Part shown: in pieces, positions 18,435 through 28,526 of the stretch
Numbering within the stretch: position 1 is the stretch's first letter
How the letters are laid out: the number at the start of each line of letters is the position of its first letter
Assembly (NCBI RefSeq): GCF_964026555.1
Contig: NZ_OZ032159.1
Location: 248,001-312,000, forward strand
Direction: 5' to 3'
From: Candidatus Tisiphia endosymbiont of Beris chalybata
Lineage (GTDB): Bacteria > Pseudomonadota > Alphaproteobacteria > Rickettsiales > Rickettsiaceae
DNA: 64,000 nt
Program-made: the position numbers and the translations under genes
The notes under the pieces: generated by a model
Databases searched by the model: none
The model's input: only the letters and a program-made list of their open reading frames with translations
Told to the model about the DNA's origin: nothing

Positions 18435-19583
18435 TTAAATGTTGTTAAAATTACAGCTATAGAACGATTGATATTCTTGTATAGCAAAACGATCTGTCAT
18501 GCCTGCTATATAATCAGCGACGATAGTAGCTTTTGACTTCTCATCGTCTACAATCAACTCTTTCCAATTAAATGGTAACAAATCAACATTATTTATATAT
18601 AATCTAAATAATTCTTGAATAATTTTTTGGCACTTTAAGGTCATCGCGGTTAATTTATTATTTCTATATACTTTATTAAATAAAAATTGTCTTATTTCCT
18701 TTATAGACTCTTTTGTTTCCTCTGTAAAATCGATAATCTGATAACCCAGATGTCGGATATCCATCGCGGTATCAATATTTTCTTTCTTTAAATTATTATT
18801 GGTTTGTAACAATAAATCGTTAATTAAATCACTCATTAATTTGCGTACCACTTCATAAATCAGCTTGGAAGAGCTAATATCTTTAAATTGAGATTTAATA
18901 GTACTAATGTAGCGCTCAATAAAGGTAATTTCAGATAAATGATTAAAATCAATAATTTTGGCGCCAATACTATCTTCTAAATCATGAGAGATATAACTGA
19001 TATCATCAGCTAGGGCTGCTACTTGTGCTTCAGCCGAAGCATAAGTAGTTAAATCAAGGTCATTTTGAGCATTATATTCCTGAACATACTCCGAAACATT
19101 ATGAAGTAAAGGACCATTATGTTTCACTATGCCTTCTAATACTTCCCAAGTTAAATTTAATCCATTATAAGAGGCATATCTTTTCTCTAATTTAGTAAGG
19201 AGCTTTAAGGAATGAGCATTGTGGGAAAAGCCCCCAAAATCTTTCATACATTCATTTAACGCTATCTCTCCTGCATGTCCAAAGGGGGTATGGCCTAAAT
19301 CATGAGCTAGCGCCACGGCTTCTGCTAAATCACTTGATAAATTAAGAGTATTGGAAATAGACCTTGCCACCGTGGCGACTTCAATTGAATGAGTTAGCCT
19401 ATTGCGATAGTGATCCCCTTCATGATTAATAAAAACTTGAGTTTTATATTGTAAGCGTCTAAAAGCTTTTGAATGTATTATTCGATCACGATCTCGCTCA
19501 AATTCATTCCTGTAATTAGTAGGCTGTTCTTTATATAACCTTCCTCTATTAGTAGATGGATCGCAAGCATAGGAGGCAAGCAT
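18435..19583 (-). CDS. dgt: Deoxyguanosinetriphosphate triphosphohydrolase-like HD protein
   Basis: dNTP triphosphohydrolase family (HD superfamily), controlling dNTP pools. The 382-residue product has [28 protein letters not shown] (first metal histidine near 65), the HD pair at residues 94-95 in [16 protein letters not shown], and the distal aspartate region [14 protein letters not shown]. The length matches the type II Dgt-like group common in Alphaproteobacteria. It is followed at 5 bp by argS; the gene order dgt-argS next to erpA is also seen in Rickettsia. Confidence 0.93.
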   Translation of the reverse strand: MLASYACDPSTNRGRLYKEQPTNYRNEFERDRDRIIHSKAFRRLQYKTQVFINHEGDHYRNRLTHSIEVATVARSISNTLNLSSDLAEAVALAHDLGHTPFGHAGEIALNECMKDFGGFSHNAHSLKLLTKLEKRYASYNGLNLTWEVLEGIVKHNGPLLHNVSEYVQEYNAQNDLDLTTYASAEAQVAALADDISYISHDLEDSIGAKIIDFNHLSEITFIERYISTIKSQFKDISSSKLIYEVVRKLMSDLINDLLLQTNNNLKKENIDTAMDIRHLGYQIIDFTEETKESIKEIRQFLFNKVYRNNKLTAMTLKCQKIIQELFRLYINNVDLLPFNWKELIVDDEKSKATIVADYIAGMTDRFAIQEYQSFYSCNFNNI

Positions 19584-19780
19584 TATATCAACTCCAAATT
19601 TAAATTGTTCAAAACTAAATAACTATATTAGGCAAAGTTGTCAATTACTTATTTCTAAGATATAAGAACCTAGTATAAAATTACTATGGAACTTTTCAAG
19701 CTTTTTAAGATCTGATGCTTGCAAAAGTAAGCCTTTAGTATTATCTTATAAATAGCCCATTCTAAATATCACACAAATAT

Positions 19781-20152
19781 ATGGCAACAAAAGTTACTAA
19801 TAACACTCAGCTTATTAATAATAACATAATAATTACTGAGAATGTTTTTAAAAAAGTAGAAAAGTTAATAAAATCAGAAAATAACCTAGAGCTAGCGCTT
19901 AGAATCAGTGTAGAAGGAGGAGGGTGCTCCGGTTTTAGCTATAAATATGAACTTGTTTCTAATAATGATTTGACTGCAGATGATAGTATTTTCGAAAATG
20001 GGCTGACTAAAGTGATTATTGATGCAGAATCCAAACAACTCATGTCGGATTCTATTATAGATTTTATAGAAGAATTAGGGGGCTCCTATTTTGACATTAG
20101 TAACCCAAAAGCTAAGGGTAAATGTGGTTGTGGTAATTCTTTTTCGGTATAA
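19781..20152 (+). CDS. erpA: Iron-sulfur cluster insertion protein (ErpA/IscA type)
   Basis: A-type Fe-S carrier. The 123-residue product has the three invariant cysteines: Cys49 in VEGGGCSGFSY, and Cys115 and Cys117 in KGKCGCGNSFSV. It is divergent from dgt across about 200 bp. The N-terminal 20 residues are a variable asparagine-rich leader. ErpA rather than IscA is favoured by the isolated position outside an isc operon, as in Rickettsia, but sequence alone does not settle it. Confidence 0.9.
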   Translation: MATKVTNNTQLINNNIIITENVFKKVEKLIKSENNLELALRISVEGGGCSGFSYKYELVSNNDLTADDSIFENGLTKVIIDAESKQLMSDSIIDFIEELGGSYFDISNPKAKGKCGCGNSFSV

Positions 20153-20322
20153 CTTAATTTAAGCTCTGAACTCTTAAAAGATTTACGTTAACAGAGGGAA
20201 AGTAACAAAATTAACTTGCAATTATTTTATTAAGTCTTTATATTTATGCGCACTAGCAACATGGCTTTGGTATGCCTAAATTTTGCTACTTACCATCTTA
20301 AAATACCAAACAAGGGAATATT

Positions 20323-20526
20323 ATGCCTAAATTAAAAACAAAATCTGCCGTAAAAAAGCGTTTTAAACTTACTGCTACTGGCAAAGTGATAGGGACGCAA
20401 GCAGGCAAAAAACATTTCATGAGACGCCGTACAAAAGCTCAACTTCGTAACCTGCGAGGTACCACAATTCTTTGTGATCAAGATGCAAAGAATATTAAAA
20501 AATTCTTTATGCCCTATGGTATTTAA
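20323..20526 (+). CDS. rpmI: 50S ribosomal protein L35
   Basis: The 67-residue basic protein has the family signature [20 protein letters not shown] and [28 protein letters not shown] before the ATG serves as ribosome binding site. Followed at 25 bp by rplT, the standard pair; infC, often upstream, is not here. Confidence 0.97.
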   Translation: MPKLKTKSAVKKRFKLTATGKVIGTQAGKKHFMRRRTKAQLRNLRGTTILCDQDAKNIKKFFMPYGI

Positions 20527-20551
20527 TAATTTAAAAGAAGGGAAATGAGCT

Positions 20552-20911
20552 ATGTCACGTGTAAAATCAGGGAAAGTTTCAAAAAATCGTCATAAAAAAA
20601 TCCTTAAATTGGCCAAAGGATATAGAGGAAGGTCTAATAATTGTTTTAGTGTAGCAATTGAAAAAGTAGAAAAAGCGCTGAGTTATGCTTATAGAGATCG
20701 AAGAAACCGTAAACGTGATTTCAGAGGGCTTTGGATTCAAAGAATTAATGCCGCGGTCCGTCAATATGGGTTAGTTTACTCTCAATTTATGGGGGGGCTT
20801 AAAAAAGCGGCTATTGATATTGATCGTAAAGTGCTAGCTGAATTGGCGGTTAATAACCCGCAAGGTTTTGCTGATGTGGTGACTAAAGTAAAAGAACACT
20901 TAGCTTCCTGA
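20552..20911 (+). CDS. rplT: 50S ribosomal protein L20
   Basis: The 119-residue L20 has the expected start [20 protein letters not shown], then [31 protein letters not shown] and [30 protein letters not shown] upstream is a good ribosome binding site. Last gene of the rpmI-rplT operon; the next kilobase is repeats. Confidence 0.97.
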   Translation: MSRVKSGKVSKNRHKKILKLAKGYRGRSNNCFSVAIEKVEKALSYAYRDRRNRKRDFRGLWIQRINAAVRQYGLVYSQFMGGLKKAAIDIDRKVLAELAVNNPQGFADVVTKVKEHLAS

Positions 20912-20927
20912 TATTGGTAAGGTTGTA

Positions 20928-21007
20928 TTAGACCTCTTTCGAAACTCTGCTTTTGGTGGTAATTTGTACGTCGAGCCGGTGCTCGAATCCTCACGTACAT
21001 TTAAGTA
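20928..21007. repeat. Palindrome family F, partial
   Basis: Left arm only: ATTAGACCTCTTTCGAAACTC, then the CGAATCCTCACGTACATTTAAGTA core. It is cut off by the family G element that follows. A fuller copy is at 31411-31551. Confidence 0.6.
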
Positions 21008-21307
21008 TAGCTTATATCATTATGATGCGTACACGATGGCATTGCCGATAAATAGTTGATGCCGGAGCATTGTCATTGCGAGAAGGCCATAAGGCCGACG
21101 AAGCAATCTCGAAAAATCCTGCAAACAAACCAATGTTTCCTGGATTGCTGCGCGCAGCAAACGCTCGATCGCAATGACGTTTACGGTACCCAAGCACAAT
21201 CTTTGATTGCCATCAACTATTTATCGGCAATGCCTACACGATAGTGTGCGGGAAGCATAGTAGTCGTGCATATTTGAAGATAAATACTCTGTACGCACCT
21301 TAATGGT
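21008..21307. repeat. Palindrome family G interrupted by MITE C
   Basis: CTTATATCATTATGATGCGTACACGAT on the left and AGTGTGCGGGAAGCATAGTAGTCG ... GTACGCACCTTAATGGTCTATG on the right match uninterrupted copies at 51192 and 59683. MITE C has entered at TACACGAT. Confidence 0.75.
21038..21234. mobile_element. MITE family C, copy 2
   Basis: A 197-bp element flanked by the perfect 8-bp duplication TACACGAT (21030-21037 and 21235-21242), inserted into a family G repeat. Confidence 0.92.
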
Positions 21308-21737
21308 CTATGTTATACACTGTGGTTTGAGGCGAAGAGCATAGTACCCTACGATTTTTGTAGGGAGGCAGAGTAAGTAGTAAGAAGTTCTATTTTTGGA
21401 GGTATTAATAAGGTGCGTATTAGTTGAGTTACAGCTATTAATGATAGATTGATAAAAGATATTTTTAATATGATCAAACCCGTAAGTAAATAATGAAAAT
21501 AATTGTTTTTCAGTGGTTTTTTGGAGTTTTATACGGATTGGGTTTAGTGAATTTTGTATTAAGCCATTCTTAACTATTAAAGCTGAAGCAATAGCAGTTA
21601 CCACCAATAATTTTTTGAATCTATCCAAATTTACTAAGTGACTTTTTTCAATATCAAAGCCTCCGCTTTTGAGATGCTTAAACAACCGTTCGATGGACCA
21701 GCGGTACCTATATAAAGCGAAAATATCAACCTTATAC
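21308..21737 (-). pseudogene. IS4-family transposase, C-terminal remnant
   Basis: A minus-strand frame begins after an in-frame stop near 21735 and encodes VDIFALYRYRWSIERLFKHL, which holds the IS4 Y-(2)-R-(3)-E-(6)-K signature, and then about 110 residues of the C-terminal region. It ends in unrelated sequence after KIVGYY. The N-terminal two thirds are missing. A second, longer fragment of the same transposase is at 63435 and continues past the window end. Confidence 0.85.
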
Positions 21738-21848
21738 TACTTCTTCCCTCCCTAAATCAACCCTCCACCCCAAAATCGTAGGGTACTATGCTAAAGACTG
21801 CGCTCCTCACAATAAAATGATGGCTCTTGAAATCCATTGAGTATATTA

Positions 21849-21954
21849 TATAGTCACTTAGGTTAAACTAGCTACGTTGTTGCTCGGCGCTTACCTAGTA
21901 TCTCCTAGGCTTCACTCCTCGCGCCTAGTATCTAATTCAACCTAAGTGACTATA
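21849..21954. repeat. Palindrome family I, copy 1
   Basis: A 106-bp palindrome with arms TATAGTCACTTAGGTTAAACTAG / CTAATTCAACCTAAGTGACTATA and a core CCTAGTATCTCCTAGGCTTC. The inverse-oriented copy 2 is at 50179-50284 with the same length. Confidence 0.88.
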
Positions 21955-22095
21955 GTAAATTAATATAAATGAAGAGCTGAGATAAGTCAGATATGCTGCA
22001 GGATAGAGAAGCTAAATTTTATAAAAAAATTTATTTATTTTTTGTAGAACATTTACTTGTATTGCGCTATATGTCACTTCAAAAAAAGGAATTTA

Positions 22096-23367
22096 ATGTT
22101 ATTATCAAAAATTGTAAAAGATTATCGATTATTTGAAATATTAGTCCTAGGTATAGTGAGCGGTATGCCGTTGGCTATATTATACACTAGTTTAATTGCG
22201 TGGCTTAAAGATGATGGTATAGATATTTCCATCATTACTACTTTTGCAGTTGCTAGACTCTCTTATTCTTTAAAAGTATTCTGGTCGCCAGTAGTAGATT
22301 ATTTTAAAATACCAATATTAAGTAAATTTGGTCATAGAAAAAGCTGGCTGGTAGTTTGTTGTAGTTTAATATCCTTAGTATTACTCATTATGAGCACTGT
22401 AGTACCCAGTGAATCATTAAAATCATTGTATTTTCTTACTATTTGTCTTGGATTCTTATCTGCGACATTTGATATCGCTGTTGATGCACTGAGGATAGAG
22501 AAATTCGAGTCAGCAGAGCAAGGAATTGCTAGTGCTACCGCAGTATTAGGTTATAGGGTAGGTATGTTAATTACTGGGGCAGGGGCCTTATATCTTGCTG
22601 AAGTGACAAAGGATTGGTCAGCTACCTTTATTACTATCGGAATAATTTTTGCTGTTGCAGTAATTTTTATAGTGACCGTAAAAGAGCAACAATTAGAAAG
22701 AGACAATATTAATATTTTCTCTTTTAGTGCTATAATCAGTTCAGTACTAAAACCTTTCCAAGAATTCTTTATTAGGAGATATGCTACTACAATTCTACTG
22801 GCGGTAATCTTTTTTAAGCTAGGAGATGCTATGCTGGGAGTTGTAACTATGCCATTTTATCTAGAACTAGGTTATACCAAAGGGCAAATAGCCTTAATTA
22901 CTAAATTTTATGGTTTCTTTGCTACTCTGACTGGTGCTTTTGCAGGTGGGATAGTACTATATCAGCTTGGACATTTTAGAGGATTAATAATAACAGGTAT
23001 TATTCAAAGTTTAACTCATATTGCCTTTATTTGGTTAAACCATCAAACCGCTAGTAATGAGGTTTTATTTATTGCAATTACTATAGAAAATTTTGCTGGG
23101 GCAATGGGTACTACTGCTCTTGTTAGCTATATTAGTAATTTATGTAATAGAAAATATTCTGCTACTCAGTACGCTTTATTAACTAGTAGTAGCAGCTTCT
23201 TTCAGAATAGTATTACTGCTTCGGGTGGAAGCCTGGTAAAAATGTTAGGTTGGGATAATTTTTTTATTCTCACAATAATTTTAGCCTTGCCAGGACTTAT
23301 TATTTTGTTCTATCTTAATAAGAAAGAAGTGAAAGGTAATATAACAGGTTATAGTGAATTAAGATAA
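22096..23367 (+). CDS. ampG: MFS permease, AmpG-like (muropeptide transporter family)
   Basis: Inner-membrane transporter of about 12 segments, related to AmpG permeases that import anhydro-muropeptides; Rickettsiales carry several paralogues. From the ATG at 22096, which has AAAAGGAATTTA before it, the product is 423 residues starting [19 protein letters not shown]. AmpG-like segments are [20 protein letters not shown], the [14 protein letters not shown] loop, FGHRKSWLV, and [17 protein letters not shown]. An upstream in-frame start at 22057 is rejected. True substrate is uncertain; some Rickettsia AmpG paralogues lack muropeptide activity. Confidence 0.87.
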   Translation: MLLSKIVKDYRLFEILVLGIVSGMPLAILYTSLIAWLKDDGIDISIITTFAVARLSYSLKVFWSPVVDYFKIPILSKFGHRKSWLVVCCSLISLVLLIMSTVVPSESLKSLYFLTICLGFLSATFDIAVDALRIEKFESAEQGIASATAVLGYRVGMLITGAGALYLAEVTKDWSATFITIGIIFAVAVIFIVTVKEQQLERDNINIFSFSAIISSVLKPFQEFFIRRYATTILLAVIFFKLGDAMLGVVTMPFYLELGYTKGQIALITKFYGFFATLTGAFAGGIVLYQLGHFRGLIITGIIQSLTHIAFIWLNHQTASNEVLFIAITIENFAGAMGTTALVSYISNLCNRKYSATQYALLTSSSSFFQNSITASGGSLVKMLGWDNFFILTIILALPGLIILFYLNKKEVKGNITGYSELR

Positions 23368-23398
23368 AATAACTTCACTTTAATAATTGACATTAACT

Positions 23399-24373
23399 AT
23401 GATTACCCTAAAAAAAATATCGTTGTTCTATATTATTGCTGTAGTGATTGCAGGTGTAAGCGTTAATACTGCTTATGGCCAAGGGCAACTTGTATCGTCT
23501 CCTACTCCTACTAGCCTTGTGGTTGATTCTAACACGGGTAAAATATTATATGAAAAAAATTCTAATATCAAGATTTACCCTGCTTCCCTGACAAAGCTCA
23601 TGACATTATACTTATTATTTGAAGCTATTGATTCGGGTAAATTAAGAATGACCCAGAAATTATATGTTTCAAAAAAAGCAGAAAAGATGTTGCCACTTAA
23701 ATTAGGGCTTAAATCTCATGAAACTATTACTGTCAGGGACTCTATATCGGCACTTATTATTAAGTCTGCTAATGATGTAGCGGTGGTAGTAGCTGAAAAT
23801 ATTAAGGGTAGTGAGGAGAAATTTGTAGGGCTAATGAATTACCGTGCTAGGCAGCTTGGTATGAAATCTACCCATTTTGCTAACGCTTCGGGTTGGCATC
23901 ACCCAGCGCAGAAAACTACGGCGCGGGACCTGACTAAATTGGCGCTAGCTATTAAGCGGGATTTTCCTAAACATTATCATATTTTTGCCCAGAATAGTTT
24001 TGTTTTTCGAGGTAAAGTGATAAAAGGCCATAATAAAGTTAATGAAACTTATTATGGCGCTGAGGGGCTAAAAACCGGTTATACCACTCCAGCTGGTTAT
24101 AATGTTATTACTGCTGCTACGCGGCAAAACAAGTCCTTAATGGCTATTGTGACGGGCTGTAAATCTTCAGCGCTGAGAAATGACCAAATGGTCAAACTAT
24201 TAGATAAACATTTTGAGTCTGCTACATCTGTTATGCCCAGTAGATCTATAGTAAAAGTAAATACTCAGCCGGTAAAATCCAGTAAAACTACCACACATGC
24301 CCAAAAAGTTAAAACAACTAAGGTAGCGCTCAACGGTAAATTAAAGACTAAAAAGAAGCTAGCTAGGAGTTAG
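23399..24373 (+). CDS. D-alanyl-D-alanine carboxypeptidase (PBP5/6 family)
   Basis: Periplasmic serine peptidase that trims the pentapeptide of peptidoglycan. Product of 324 residues from the ATG at 23399. A signal peptide covers residues 1-27 (KKISLFYIIAVVIAGVSVN then TAYG). Catalytic motifs are SxxK in PASLTKLMT (Ser63, Lys66), SxN in IKSANDVAV (Ser123-Asn125) and KTG in GLKTGYTTPAGYN near 225. The tail is lysine-rich and lacks the usual PBP5 C-terminal amphipathic membrane anchor, so it may be soluble. It begins 31 bp after the AmpG-like gene, suggesting a cell-wall operon. Confidence 0.93.
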   Translation: MITLKKISLFYIIAVVIAGVSVNTAYGQGQLVSSPTPTSLVVDSNTGKILYEKNSNIKIYPASLTKLMTLYLLFEAIDSGKLRMTQKLYVSKKAEKMLPLKLGLKSHETITVRDSISALIIKSANDVAVVVAENIKGSEEKFVGLMNYRARQLGMKSTHFANASGWHHPAQKTTARDLTKLALAIKRDFPKHYHIFAQNSFVFRGKVIKGHNKVNETYYGAEGLKTGYTTPAGYNVITAATRQNKSLMAIVTGCKSSALRNDQMVKLLDKHFESATSVMPSRSIVKVNTQPVKSSKTTTHAQKVKTTKVALNGKLKTKKKLARS

Positions 24374-24447
24374 GTTTTGTAAAGGAAATAATAACTCTTG
24401 CAAGATCAAGGGTATATACTGCTCGCACCTGAAACGTTGGTAAACGA

Positions 24448-24575
24448 TATACTGCTCGTACTTCAAGAATTGGATTTTATTTTAAATGGCGAGCGCGCGC
24501 AGCGTACATGCTAGTACGTGAGCACGTGAGTCCATGATAAAATAAAAAAACAATTTTTGAAAGACGAGTAGTATA
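24448..24575. repeat. Palindrome family B
   Basis: A 128-bp unit including TATA ends: arms TACTGCTCGTACTTCAAGAATTG / CAATTTTTGAAAGACGAGTAGTA, central GTACATGCTAGTACGTGAGCACG. A partial further arm (TATACTGCTCGCACCTG) precedes it at 24415. Confidence 0.85.
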
Positions 24576-24819
24576 GAATCAACTTCAAGAAGAGCGAGGA
24601 GGGTCAAAGTCGAGCAGCGTAGCGTACTAAAGTATAGCCAAAGTGATTTAGCTGGTGACAGTTGAATTTAAAGGTGAGGTTGCGCAGCGTATAGAGAATA
24701 CGTGAGCACAACCGAATCCTGCAAAATCAAGTGTCACCAGCTAAATGCCGCAGGCTATATGTGAGCAGCCTCGATCTTTAGGGCACGACGAAGTCAATTC
24801 TTGAAGTATGAGCAGTATA
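24576..24819. repeat. Palindrome family B' interrupted by family H
   Basis: Outer arms TCAACTTCAAGAAGAGCGAGG / GCACGACGAAGTCAATTCTTGA match intact B' copies at 39611 and 60016. The middle is occupied by a 127-bp family H element. The right end abuts the stop codon of the histidine kinase gene. Confidence 0.8.
24633..24759. repeat. Palindrome family H, copy 1
   Basis: 127 bp, TATAGCC...GGCTATA, with inner arms TTTAGCTGGTGACA / TGTCACCAGCTAAA and a CGCAGCGTATAGAGAATACGTG core. It is inserted in a B' palindrome. The inverse copy at 51556-51682 has the same length. Confidence 0.88.
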
Positions 24820-26007
24820 TTAGATAGTATTATTAGTAATTTGAGTTATAATTTCCATTAATTCTTCGTTCCTATAGGGTTTATGGATTAAATAAGTTTT
24901 CTGTTCATCTAACAGAGATTTAAGCTCATCATAATTGTTAGTTAAGCCGCTTTGAAATACTATCGGGATATGCGCTGAATTTTCATTTTCTCTAATTTGT
25001 TTATATACTTCATAGCCGCTTATATCTGGGAGAACAATATCTAAGAGAATTAAATCAATCTTGTTAAAAAAGATTTTGGTTAAATTAATTGCTTCTTTAC
25101 CGCTATAAGCGCTGATAATTTTGAATCTTTGCTCATAAGTAAATATTAAGTTGGCTGATTCATGACAAGTGACTTCATCATCGACAAGGAGTATATTAAA
25201 TTGCTTTCTATTAGGTTTAATAAGTACTCGAGGTTTTCTTTGGTTATAAGCAGGAATCATAAATACTAGTTTGGCGCCTATATCATAATTATTTTCAGCG
25301 TAAATATAGCCTTTATGCGCCGTAACAATCTCTCGACAAATCGTTAACCCAATACCGGTACCTATGAAATTTTTGTTAGTTCTGGAACTACGGGTAAATA
25401 TTTCGAAAATTGATTCAAGCTCTGAAGCAGGAATTCCTACTCCCGTATCCGAGATAGTAAAACGCCAATATAATTTATTATCATAATTTATTGAATTAAT
25501 GGTAGCAGTAATTGTTCCCTCACAGGTGTATTTTATAGCATTATTAAACAGGTTATTTAATAATTGATTGATTCTAGCTTTATCACCTTTAATCATGGCT
25601 TTTTTTATCCCATGCTCCTCCAGCTCAATTTTCACTTTATTATTAAAGACATTTAATTCTACTAGCTGTTGTACTATATTTTTGATGCAAGCGAGTAAAT
25701 CTATAGGAGTAAAGTAAAAGACCATTTTACCTGTACTAAATTTTGATAAATCTAATAATTCATCAGTTAATTTTATAATACGCCGATTATTTTTAGCTAG
25801 TACTCCAATTTGTTTTTTCCGTTCCTGTTCACTAAGTTTATCCCAATTTTCATATAAAAATTGAGATATATTACTAACTCCATGAATTGAAGATCTGACT
25901 TCATGGGATATATGATCAAGAATATTATTCTGTGCAAATAATTTTTTTTCTAACTCTAAAATTTTATTTTTTGAATTATTTCTAAATGTATTTAACCATG
26001 ACAACAT
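24820..26007 (-). CDS. Hybrid sensor histidine kinase with C-terminal receiver
   Basis: Two-component signalling protein. From the ATG at 26007 it is 395 residues; the frame opens earlier with TTG at 26043. There is no transmembrane sensor domain: the short N-terminus leads directly to the dimerisation helix with the phospho-accepting His in DHISHEVRSS (about residue 35). The ATPase follows with N box INQLLNNLFNNAIKYT, G1 ISDTGVGIP and G2 GTGIGLTICRE. A receiver domain from about residue 275 has FNILLVDDEV, LILLDIVLPDISGYE (phospho-Asp about 322) and the lysine in YLIHKPYRNEEL. Two-component proteins are few in Rickettsiales. The stop codon directly touches a palindromic element. Confidence 0.92.
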   Translation of the reverse strand: MLSWLNTFRNNSKNKILELEKKLFAQNNILDHISHEVRSSIHGVSNISQFLYENWDKLSEQERKKQIGVLAKNNRRIIKLTDELLDLSKFSTGKMVFYFTPIDLLACIKNIVQQLVELNVFNNKVKIELEEHGIKKAMIKGDKARINQLLNNLFNNAIKYTCEGTITATINSINYDNKLYWRFTISDTGVGIPASELESIFEIFTRSSRTNKNFIGTGIGLTICREIVTAHKGYIYAENNYDIGAKLVFMIPAYNQRKPRVLIKPNRKQFNILLVDDEVTCHESANLIFTYEQRFKIISAYSGKEAINLTKIFFNKIDLILLDIVLPDISGYEVYKQIRENENSAHIPIVFQSGLTNNYDELKSLLDEQKTYLIHKPYRNEELMEIITQITNNTI

Positions 26008-26103
26008 CTTCGACCTATAAATATAGAAAAAATTAGAAAACAAAGCTACCCCTCCCTGTCAGCCACTAGCTTGCTCGATAACTTGAGTAATAAGTTTATA
26101 CAT

Positions 26104-26271
26104 TTAGGTTCTATGAAGGAAATTTTGATAGAAGTGATTTGTAGAGCGTTTTAATCGAAAAATAGTGGAAATTTTGTCGGAATAGTGTACCTATTTCAAA
26201 AAATTTTTGCTATTTTGCAGAGAAAATACGCATAAATCAAGCTATAAAATTTCCTTTACAGAGCCTAGGAT
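26104..26271. repeat. Palindrome family E
   Basis: Inverted repeat TAGGTTCTATGAAGGAAATTTTG / AAAATTTCCTTTACAGAGCCTA. The outer bases TAGGTTCTATGAAGG are shared with family D, suggesting a related element with a different core. No gene is seen between the kinase and recR (26044-26508); the space is filled by E and by D with an inserted B. Confidence 0.7.
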
Positions 26272-26329
26272 GGGCGCTCGTGAGGATTGTCATGCTGACC
26301 CAGCTCTACTAGGTTCTGTGAAGGTTTCT

Positions 26330-26498
26330 ATGTAATGAGTAGATTTATACTGCTCGTACTTCAAGAATTGGATTTTATTTTAAATGGCGAGCGTTTGCTG
26401 CGTACAACTAAGTACGTGAGCACGTGAGTCCATGATAAAATAAAAAAACAATTTTTGAAAGGCGAGTAGTATATAGGCATTTTTGCTCACAGAACCTA
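26330..26498. repeat. Palindrome family D interrupted by family B
   Basis: TAGGTTCTGTGAAGGTTTCTATG on the left and CATTTTTGCTCACAGAACCTA on the right correspond to the intact D at 59008-59150. A 128-bp B element lies between them, apparently with TATA duplicated at the junction. Confidence 0.75.
26346..26473. repeat. Palindrome family B inside D
   Basis: A 128-bp unit including both TATA ends; a net insertion of 126 bp if TA is duplicated. Arms as in the 24448 copy, central GTACAACTAAGTACGTGAGCACG. Confidence 0.85.
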
Positions 26499-26508
26499 GT
26501 ATAAATAA

Positions 26509-27111
26509 TTACTCAAACACTTGTCTTAAGGTTATGGCAGCAGAGACAGTACCTTCATCAAGATAATCCAGTTCACCGCCTATCGGTATGCCGCTAGCTA
26601 ACCTGGATATTTTTATTTTATAATCTTTGAAATATTCAGCAATAAAATAAGCCATTGTTTGGCCTTCTAAAGTGGAATTAGTTGCAATCATTATTTCTTT
26701 AATATTATTGTTCTGACATCTAGTTAATAGCTCAGGTAATCGCAGTATTGTAGGATTTTGTCTACTGGCGACTGATAAATTGTTCCCAAGGACATGATAA
26801 TGTCCATTAAAAATTCCACTACGTTCTATGGCCCAAAGTTCTATAACTGTATCCACAATAGCTATAATAGCGTCATTACGGCTGTGAGATAAGCATATCC
26901 TACAAATATTATTTGAGTCAATATTACCGCAAACAGTACATTTTAAGACATTATTATCCACCGATGAAAGAGCAGCAATTAAACTTTTTAGTCTTATATC
27001 TTTTTCTTGTAACAGATGTAAGACTATCCGCCTAGCAGACCTTTGACCCAGCCCTGGCAATTTAGAAAATAGATAGATCAGTTGATCTATTTCATTTAAC
27101 TGATGCGCCAT
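26509..27111 (-). CDS. recR: Recombination mediator protein RecR
   Basis: Acts with RecF/RecO to load RecA at gaps. The 200-residue product has the N-terminal helix-hairpin-helix ([17 protein letters not shown]), a four-cysteine zinc finger (Cys58, 61, 70 and 73 in [17 protein letters not shown]) and the Toprim domain ([54 protein letters not shown]). Length is as expected. Confidence 0.96.
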   Translation of the reverse strand: MAHQLNEIDQLIYLFSKLPGLGQRSARRIVLHLLQEKDIRLKSLIAALSSVDNNVLKCTVCGNIDSNNICRICLSHSRNDAIIAIVDTVIELWAIERSGIFNGHYHVLGNNLSVASRQNPTILRLPELLTRCQNNNIKEIMIATNSTLEGQTMAYFIAEYFKDYKIKISRLASGIPIGGELDYLDEGTVSAAITLRQVFE

Positions 27112-27209
27112 TTATATCATTTATTTCTTACCCCTTGGTTTCTTATCTACCTAGAGAAAATTTTCAATAGCAATAATTTATTAAGCACTTCCTTATAAAT
27201 AAGCTTAAT

Positions 27210-27695
27210 TTATCGCTTAATAACTACTGTTTGAGCCATTTTATCATGTAAGGCTTGCCGCTGTTTAGAAACCACTATAGACCAAATACCAAATAATGCT
27301 GTAAAATAACCGCAAAATCTTTTGATAAATTGCCATTTGCCAGGTTGCTCAAGCGTTACTGCATTAACTATTTTCATATGCATAATCATCTTACCAGGAG
27401 TAGCACCGTAATAAACCCAAAAACTGATAAAATATGTTCCCACTATAATAATATTAACTATTGCCATTAGCGCAATAAATATTAACAAATTGCTAAAATT
27501 GTTCACTGCAAGCGCCTCTAGATTTTCTGCACTCTTTATTAATATTTCTGCAATATTTACCTTAAAAAGAAACTCAGACAATTTGAAAGAGATAAAAGTA
27601 GTGAGTGGAGTTGAAAGTATTGCCAATAGGAATAAATCTAAAGTGGTGGCAAACATTCTAGGAATAAGGGCAGGGTAAATGATTTGCTTTTTCAT
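27210..27695 (-). CDS. RDD-family membrane protein
   Basis: Inner-membrane protein of 161 residues and unknown transport or assembly role. It has the RDD signature near the start (YPALIPRMFATTLDLFLLA; here R-x-x-A-T-x-x-D) and three hydrophobic segments: about residues 15-35, 70-95 and a PGKMIMHMKIVN-flanked third one near 140. The frame starts MKKQIIYPALIPR. It lies 47 bp downstream of the zinc-ribbon gene in the same direction. Confidence 0.83.
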   Translation of the reverse strand: MKKQIIYPALIPRMFATTLDLFLLAILSTPLTTFISFKLSEFLFKVNIAEILIKSAENLEALAVNNFSNLLIFIALMAIVNIIIVGTYFISFWVYYGATPGKMIMHMKIVNAVTLEQPGKWQFIKRFCGYFTALFGIWSIVVSKQRQALHDKMAQTVVIKR

Positions 27696-27742
27696 TTTTT
27701 TATTAGGGGCCTGTTATTAATTCAAACATATTTTATAGTAGC

Positions 27743-28435
27743 CTATTGTAATATAAAATCTAGGCTATTACCAAGCATAATATCTAGAGAGGTACTAGAA
27801 AAAGGGGCTAACTTAAGAGTAGTATTAATATCGATATATTGTTTAGGTAATAATTTAATATTTTTTTGATCTAATATATAAGTTTTAACCGGCATATCTT
27901 GTTTGTCTAGTAACCTAACTCTAGTTAGTGGTATTATTATATCCTCATTATCATGATTGGTTATCCTATAGGAGACTTTAAGCTGGTTATTATCTGTTGT
28001 ATGGTCCGCTTGTATATTGTCTATCATTAACTTATTATTGTGAAATTTAGGTAAAGCCAATATATTGAGTTTTTCATGAAATAATATGTACAATAAGAGA
28101 AAAATTAAATTAATCAATATAATAGATACATTATTAGAAGGTTGAGGAATATTAATCGGTAATAATACTGGCAGATTAGTGCCTTTATGCGCGTAAACTA
28201 AATTATCAGCTTTATGAGATACAGAGTTCTTAATTTCATCAGGCTGTACCGGCTTATTGGTAGCGGGGATAGATTGTTCTTGATTGTTAGCATTTGAAGG
28301 GGCCTCAGTCACAAATTCTGGTTTTTGATACCATATATGTTGGCAATTTGAACATTTAACCTTTCGTCCATTGGTTCCTATCTGGTCTGGGAAGAGGGAG
28401 AAGCTAGTGTGGCAACGTGGGCAAGTAATACTCAT
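27743..28435 (-). CDS. Zinc-ribbon (MJ0042-type) membrane protein
   Basis: Alphaproteobacterial protein of unknown role with an N-terminal zinc ribbon: CPRCHTSFSLFPDQIG and KVKCSNCQHIWYQKP give two CxxC pairs. A low-complexity linker follows, then one transmembrane segment (SIILINLIFLLLYILF, about residues 104-119), then a C-terminal domain resembling DUF3426 (LKVSYRITNHDNEDIIIPLT). The usual partners (ftsE/ftsX) are not adjacent. It is divergent from dapD. Confidence 0.8.
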   Translation of the reverse strand: MSITCPRCHTSFSLFPDQIGTNGRKVKCSNCQHIWYQKPEFVTEAPSNANNQEQSIPATNKPVQPDEIKNSVSHKADNLVYAHKGTNLPVLLPINIPQPSNNVSIILINLIFLLLYILFHEKLNILALPKFHNNKLMIDNIQADHTTDNNQLKVSYRITNHDNEDIIIPLTRVRLLDKQDMPVKTYILDQKNIKLLPKQYIDINTTLKLAPFSSTSLDIMLGNSLDFILQ

Positions 28436-28526
28436 GATAATTTCATAACTAATTTAAGACTTTGGTATAAGTTGACTTAAAAATAAAGTTATTTATGATT
28501 TTTATCAAGTGCTTATCAAGGATACT